Shown: piece by piece, positions 59,936 through 64,000 of the stretch | Layout: the number at the start of each line of letters is the position of its first letter | Position numbering within the stretch: the first letter of the stretch is position 1 | Assembly (NCBI GenBank): GCA_038210655.1 | Contig: JBBQWM010000016.1 | Span: 62,001-126,000, forward strand | DNA length: 64,000 nucleotides | Reading direction: 5' to 3' | Source of the DNA: 54-19 sp038210655 | GTDB lineage: Bacteria > Chloroflexota > Chloroflexia > Chloroheliales > Chloroheliaceae | Notes under the pieces: generated by a model | What the model was told of the DNA's origin: nothing | What the model saw: the letters and a program-made list of their open reading frames with translations, nothing else | Databases searched by the model: none | Program-made: the position numbers and the translations under genes

Positions 59936-60901
59936 GTGATAACAGGAATTTTTGAAAATTGTGTTGGAGCAAGCGATAGTTCGGTGGCTTTGCGGTATTG
60001 GGCCGAGCTTGGCTATCGGGTGGTGGCCGAGGGAGAGCTATCGGCGGAACGGGCCGGAGCGCTTTATGGCTATGCTTCGGCCTTGCGGTCGTGGCGGTTG
60101 CAAAATGGCTTTTCCGCCGATCATGGTATGTTGCGGGTGATGGAGTGGGAAACGCCTCGCAATGCTGGATTAGAGTTCGCACCGCCTTTGGCAATCGGGA
60201 GTCGCTGGTTCGCCCAAATGGTTTCGGATATTTATATGCTGCGGGATGCTTTTGCCGATGATGTGGCGGCGGGCCAGCGCTGGGAATATACCGACCCGGC
60301 CCGCGCCATCATCATGACTGGCAGCCAATCGCAGGGTTTTTACGAGCGGTTTCGGGGCGTGCGCGAGATGTTAGTGATCGGGCCGCAAACTCGGCAGGCT
60401 TTCTTCCAGCGTTATGGCTACACCCGGCCCGGTTATGGTACGATTGACCCAGCTTCACCACTTGGGGTTAGCGAAGGGACCCATTCTAGCTTTGTCACAG
60501 CCGATCATTCCCAGGTAATGTTCTACGCCGATGTCTTTGGCCTCAAGCCGATCAATCCCCACCGAGGCGGCGCAAAGCCGGAGACCCGCCAGACTTTGAT
60601 GATGCAGCCCGGCGAAACCGAATTTATGTTGACCGCCTTCGAGTCGCCTGCCATGATTGTCGGTTTGTTCCAGGTCTATACCCCCCTTTATCCGATGCCC
60701 AACCTGACCGACCAGGCCCAACCCGGTTCGCTGGGTCTTTCGCTCTTTACCTACCGTACTGACGAACTGACGGAATTTTATGGGCGGGTGCAGGCAAGTT
60801 CGGCGACCGGCCTGAGCCAAATTCAGCCCAACGAATTTGGAGAACCTTCTTTTGGATTTAGCGCCCCGGACGGGATGTATTGGGTTATTATCGGAGAATG
60901 A
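59936..60901 (+). CDS. Tandem VOC (glyoxalase-like) protein
   Basis: 321 residues, GTG start. Two vicinal-oxygen-chelate halves: residues 1-130 (IFENCVGASDSSVALRYWAE, GYRVVAEG) and 165-321 (SSFVTADHSQVMFYADVFGL, then FSAPDGMYWVIIGE). Metal ligands typical of glyoxalases are only partly visible (His in ADH, Glu late). It may be a dioxygenase, lyase or binding protein; the substrate is unknown. It is followed at 33 bases by the DUF4177 gene. Confidence 0.72.
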   Translation: MITGIFENCVGASDSSVALRYWAELGYRVVAEGELSAERAGALYGYASALRSWRLQNGFSADHGMLRVMEWETPRNAGLEFAPPLAIGSRWFAQMVSDIYMLRDAFADDVAAGQRWEYTDPARAIIMTGSQSQGFYERFRGVREMLVIGPQTRQAFFQRYGYTRPGYGTIDPASPLGVSEGTHSSFVTADHSQVMFYADVFGLKPINPHRGGAKPETRQTLMMQPGETEFMLTAFESPAMIVGLFQVYTPLYPMPNLTDQAQPGSLGLSLFTYRTDELTEFYGRVQASSATGLSQIQPNEFGEPSFGFSAPDGMYWVIIGE

Positions 60902-60934
60902 CCCAATAAGAGTTGATAAGGAGGTTAGTGCAAG

Positions 60935-61135
60935 ATGACGCGCTGGCAATTTCTGACTGTAACAGTTAATTACGAAACTTATTGGGCGCAGGTCAACGGG
61001 GTTCAGCAGCAATTTTACAACATTAATCAATTTCTGGACGCTTTTGGGCAAGAGGGCTGGGAAATGGTTTCGGTAATCCAAAATGTGGCCCAGCCCAATT
61101 TGTGGGGTTACTTCTTCAAACGTCCGATGAGCTAA
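60935..61135 (+). CDS. Small DUF4177-like protein
   Basis: 66 residues, AAGGAGG about ten bases before the ATG. RWQFLTVTVNYETY, the central FLDAFGQEGWEMVSV and the final GYFFKRP fit the DUF4177 pattern, small one-domain proteins of unknown role. It probably shares a transcript with the VOC gene. Its stop is one base from the stop of the convergent permease gene. Confidence 0.75.
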   Translation: MTRWQFLTVTVNYETYWAQVNGVQQQFYNINQFLDAFGQEGWEMVSVIQNVAQPNLWGYFFKRPMS

Positions 61136-61136
61136 C

Positions 61137-62672
61137 TCACTTCGAGAACATCAGCTTTAGTAATCGCCAAAATCGGGGCTTCTGACCATACATTAGCACC
61201 CCTGCTCGGTAGACTCGTGCCGCCAGCCAGGTAAGCAGAATAATCGAAACCAGCATTAACACGAGGCTGAGCGGTATTTCCCACCATTCAGGCGATCCTA
61301 GCCCGACCCGCGTCAGCATAACGGTTGGCGTAAAGAAAGGGATGTACGAGATGATTGCTACCCATCCAGCCTCGGCATTGTAAATCGCTATATTGCTCAC
61401 GGTGTAAGTCAGCAAAGTCAGGAAGCTAAAGGGAATCATAGCGTTCTTCAGGTCATCCGGGCTGTTTACGAGCGATCCCACGGCGGCATATAACCCGGCA
61501 TATACAAAAAAGCCCATTGTCGAATAAAGCAAAACCAATCCTAGCAAACTGATTGATATATCTCCGCTCACATCAAGTTGTCGGCTAACGCTAGTCGTGG
61601 CAGTAGCCGGGATAATTGCCCCTCTGATTAAAGCTTGTGACAAAAGCGTCGCCAGTGCTGCGCTGCCTACCAGACTCATTTGAGTAAAGGCGACCAACCC
61701 GATCCCGATAATTTTGCCGATCATCAGTTGAAAAGGCGTGACAGCACAAATCATTATTTCCATCACCCGGCTACCCTTTTCTTCTGCCGTACCTTGAGCG
61801 ACCGTCGCCCCATAGCCGTTGATAGTTGTAAATAGCAAAATCATGCCACCAAAGATTATCAATATAGTAGTAGCCGAGCTAGAACGTTTCGGTCGGGCGA
61901 TTGCCTTACCAGAGCTAGAGGGCGTAGGTTGGGTTGTCTCACCTTCATTACTAGCCGGAGTTGGGGTCGCCCCACTAGATGACGACTCAGTTGGGGATGG
62001 CTGGCTAATCGGCTCAGTTGGGTCGATTGTCTCGAACTCGGCTTCGGCAAAGAAAGTGTTCAACCGTTGTTGGTCTACATTGAGGCGGGCTAACCGATCC
62101 AAAAAGTTTAGCTGGGTTGCGGCGGCCTGCACCCGAAGCGCATTCGACCCGGTTAAGCTATTGGCACTATAATATTTGAAGCTAAGCTCCTGATTAGAAC
62201 CTCGCTCTATCAGTAGCAAAACGTCCAGCTTTTTGTCGCGCACTTTCTCTAGCAAAGCCGCCCTTTCCGTCGGTTCCGCTATCCGAATGTTATAGCTTGG
62301 TTTGTAGCTGGAAGTGCTGGAGTCAATGCTAGATTCGCCAGAAGTTTCGTAGTTACTGTTCAAATATGCTTCAAAGTAGGGCCGAAGTTCTTGCCCACCA
62401 ATTTCCCCGGCCTGGTTCACCACGACCAATTTGGTTTGTAAATCCAGTCGGCTTGTGATCGCCTCGACAATAAGCGGCAAGGAAATAGACACGACTGCAA
62501 AGAAAATCAGCACCAAAGTTGATATTACAAAGCCACGCCGCAAGACCCGACTTTTGTACTCACGCCCAATAATTAATCGAATATTAAACAAATTGCGTGA
62601 GCGGGGAGTTCCTAAATTTTGGTTCGAGGCTTTTTTGTCGGATACTTCGCTTTGAGGCTTTAAGAGGGCCAT
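61137..62672 (-). CDS. ABC-2 type permease (NatB-like)
   Basis: 511 residues from the ATG at 62672 (AGGAG nine bases upstream). One N-terminal transmembrane helix (near 35-60) follows GREYKSRVLRRGF, the usual start of NatB-type permeases. A large outer domain of about 210 residues follows, with a Ser/Pro/Thr-rich end (about 215-260), then five or six helices with VMEIMICAVTPFQLMIGKI, the conserved coupling region. The matching ATPase gene is not adjacent in this window. Confidence 0.87.
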   Translation of the reverse strand: MALLKPQSEVSDKKASNQNLGTPRSRNLFNIRLIIGREYKSRVLRRGFVISTLVLIFFAVVSISLPLIVEAITSRLDLQTKLVVVNQAGEIGGQELRPYFEAYLNSNYETSGESSIDSSTSSYKPSYNIRIAEPTERAALLEKVRDKKLDVLLLIERGSNQELSFKYYSANSLTGSNALRVQAAATQLNFLDRLARLNVDQQRLNTFFAEAEFETIDPTEPISQPSPTESSSSGATPTPASNEGETTQPTPSSSGKAIARPKRSSSATTILIIFGGMILLFTTINGYGATVAQGTAEEKGSRVMEIMICAVTPFQLMIGKIIGIGLVAFTQMSLVGSAALATLLSQALIRGAIIPATATTSVSRQLDVSGDISISLLGLVLLYSTMGFFVYAGLYAAVGSLVNSPDDLKNAMIPFSFLTLLTYTVSNIAIYNAEAGWVAIISYIPFFTPTVMLTRVGLGSPEWWEIPLSLVLMLVSIILLTWLAARVYRAGVLMYGQKPRFWRLLKLMFSK

Positions 62673-62985
62673 TATTCTAGCTCCTGAACAACTTAGTTTG
62701 ACACAAGAATTTGAACGCAAGAATCGGATAGTTTTTAGACGCAGCTTACCTTACCATTAAACCTGTTACAAGTCTACTGTCAATGTAAATTACATCCCGT
62801 AAAGTACATCACAGGAGACACCGCGAACGATGCGTACTAGCACTACCGCAATTTGCAGAATTATTAAACCCTACAAAGAACGGGTCAATCGTTCGGCACT
62901 TTGCATCGCCAGTTCGTTAGAGACGGAGAAAATTATTATCCTGTTAATCCTGTTTATCCCTGTTAATTATTCTGAGGAGGGAAGT
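62673..62985. other. Gene-free divergent gap with a 9-base repeat
   Basis: 62938-62970 is a 9-base array (CCTGTTAAT, CCTGTTTAT, CCCTGTTAAT). An open frame crosses the stretch in phase with the next gene, but its residues come from the repeat, so the stretch is treated as non-coding. Confidence 0.55.
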
Positions 62986-63957
62986 GTGGCTAAAATTTAT
63001 CGGGTGGTTGGGCGCTACAGCCCGGAACTGGCCGCTTTGCTGGTCGTCACAATCTGGGGAACCAACTTTGTTTTTCAAAAAGCGGCTCTAGTCGAGTTTG
63101 ATACTTACGTGTTTATCTGTCTGCGCTTTTCAGGGATGGTGGCGGTTAGCTGGCTGGTGCTTTATTTGCGCCGCAGGCTAAAAGTGGCTCGACATAAAAG
63201 TCCTGAAAGTCTGGTTATTGCCCGCCAGGATTGGGCGCGGGTGGTCGTGTCCGGGCTATTAGGTTATACGCTTTACATTCAAATCTCAACCGTCGGTTTG
63301 AGCTATACGACCGCCTTTTCGAGCGCCTTGCTGATCGCTACCTCACCCCTTTTTATGACAATCCTGCTCTGGTTCTTCCGGCTTGAGCAGATTCAACCGG
63401 GACGTTGGATCGCCTTGTTGATCGCTTTGCTGGGGGTCATTATTTTTGTGCTAGACAAGGCCCAGATTGGCTTGAGACTGACCAGCCTGGGTGATCTGAT
63501 CAGTCTGGCTTCAGCTTTCTTCTTTGCCGCTTATAACGTGGTCAACAAGCCGCTACTGACCCGCTATCCGGCCCCGGTGCTAACCGCCTACACCCTGACT
63601 ACCGGCGCGATCCCGGTATTGTTGATCTCTACGCCCGCCTTGTTCGGTCAGGATTGGAGCCGAATTTCGGTAGTAGGCTGGGGGGCATTGTTATGGGGAA
63701 TTGTCTTCCCGGTTTATCTGGCCTGGACGATTTGGAGTTGGGTCAACTTGCGGTTGGGGGTGAGCCGTACCGCCCCCTTTATGTATCTTGTACCGATTAT
63801 CGGTGGTCTTACTTCCTGGGTGCTACTGGGTGAAGGCTTTGGTATCCAAAAAATAGTCGGAGCCTGTTTAATCCTGGGCAGTCTGGCGTTGGTCAGGTAT
63901 CAGGCCACCCGCCGTCAAATGTTGCTCAAGGCCATACCTAATCCCACTCAGAGCTAG
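62986..63957 (+). CDS. EamA/DMT-family transporter
   Basis: 323 residues from the GTG at 62986, with GAGGAGG a few bases upstream. Ten transmembrane helices in two EamA halves: ALLVVTIWGTNFVFQKAAL starts the first, LISLASAFFFAAYNVVNKPL the second, and APFMYLVPIIGGLTSWVLLG is near the end. It transports small metabolites across the inner membrane. It is similar in plan to the transporter at 51870-52811 but clearly divergent. Confidence 0.9.
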   Translation: MAKIYRVVGRYSPELAALLVVTIWGTNFVFQKAALVEFDTYVFICLRFSGMVAVSWLVLYLRRRLKVARHKSPESLVIARQDWARVVVSGLLGYTLYIQISTVGLSYTTAFSSALLIATSPLFMTILLWFFRLEQIQPGRWIALLIALLGVIIFVLDKAQIGLRLTSLGDLISLASAFFFAAYNVVNKPLLTRYPAPVLTAYTLTTGAIPVLLISTPALFGQDWSRISVVGWGALLWGIVFPVYLAWTIWSWVNLRLGVSRTAPFMYLVPIIGGLTSWVLLGEGFGIQKIVGACLILGSLALVRYQATRRQMLLKAIPNPTQS

Positions 63958-63977
63958 TGGGTGATCTACACCCGACT

Positions 63978-64000
63978 ACAGCAAATTGCAAAGATATTGG
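63978..64000. repeat. 23-base repeat cut by the window edge
   Basis: Identical to 24020-24042, where it precedes a family B palindrome; the same element may therefore continue beyond the window. Confidence 0.6.

Noticed and set aside
62830..62985. N-terminal extension of the EamA gene
   Set aside because: The hydrophobic residues are encoded by the 9-base repeat; a strong GAGGAGG site precedes the GTG at 62986.

Overview
The window reads as chromosomal DNA of a free-living bacterium of moderate GC, most likely a member of the Chloroflexota. This is inference: there is no rRNA gene. The pointers are F420 biosynthesis (cofE, cofD), Thr/Ala/Pro-rich lipoproteins with a Leu-x-Ala-Cys lipobox, a plant-type (CrtP-like) phytoene desaturase, a Tat-exported lipoprotein penicillin-binding protein, and intergenic DNA packed with short palindromic and tandem repeats. 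Most genes are housekeeping or membrane/regulatory genes in short operons on both strands.

Layout. 1-3343 (minus): partial gene, HEAT-repeat protein, CaiB/BaiF CoA-transferase and TPR protein. 3599-11070: EEP-family phosphatase/nuclease, Mrp P-loop Fe-S carrier, membrane protein, a VapBC-like toxin-antitoxin pair, gatB and glutamate dehydrogenase. 11119-13501: MFS exporter and its divergent PadR repressor around a perfect palindrome. 13816-24000: phytoene desaturase-like flavoprotein, TPR and HEAT proteins, small zinc-ribbon protein, argH, acetoacetate-decarboxylase-like protein, dinB. 24307-30518: Ser/Thr kinase, then a minus-strand defence operon with a McrB-like AAA+ ATPase, a DUF2357/McrC-like protein and a second VapBC-like pair. 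30962-35350: STAS/SEC14-like protein, chemoreceptor-like protein, cofE and cofD. 35584-40819: receiver-GAF-histidine kinase, a strongly structured RNA, an OmpR-type regulator, a GT-C-like membrane protein and a degenerate GGDEF protein. 41038-47383: membrane protein, Uma2 nuclease-fold protein and three lipoproteins. 47567-51159: pantothenate/CoA genes panE, coaX, coaBC. 51190-55463: membrane proteins, an adaptor-like protein, an AcuC-type deacetylase. 55674-56560: tRNA-Gly(CCC) with a consensus promoter, then an AT-rich remnant holding a frameshifted STAS-like gene. 56561-63957: penicillin-binding protein, Fur-family regulator, VOC protein, DUF4177 protein, ABC-2 permease and EamA transporter.

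How the parts may work together. panE, coaX and coaBC cover consecutive or branch steps from pantoate to 4'-phosphopantetheine. cofD and cofE are consecutive steps of coenzyme F420 synthesis. The McrB-like ATPase, DUF2357 protein and PIN toxin pair appear to share one transcript, which would make a modification-dependent restriction-like module carrying its own toxin-antitoxin. The kinase and response regulator at 35584-38183 look like one signalling system with an RNA element between them.

The most unusual signals are the multi-helix RNA at 37318-37430, the composition of the McrBC/VapBC operon (Cys4-type N-terminal domain in the ATPase, missing active-site lysine in the nuclease), the slippery heptamer exactly at the break of the STAS-like gene, and several intergenic repeat families. 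Two palindromic families keep their arms complementary while changing sequence from copy to copy, and more than ten intergenic stretches are degenerate 7-base tandem repeats of different sequence. No CRISPR array, complete insertion sequence, rRNA or prophage was seen.
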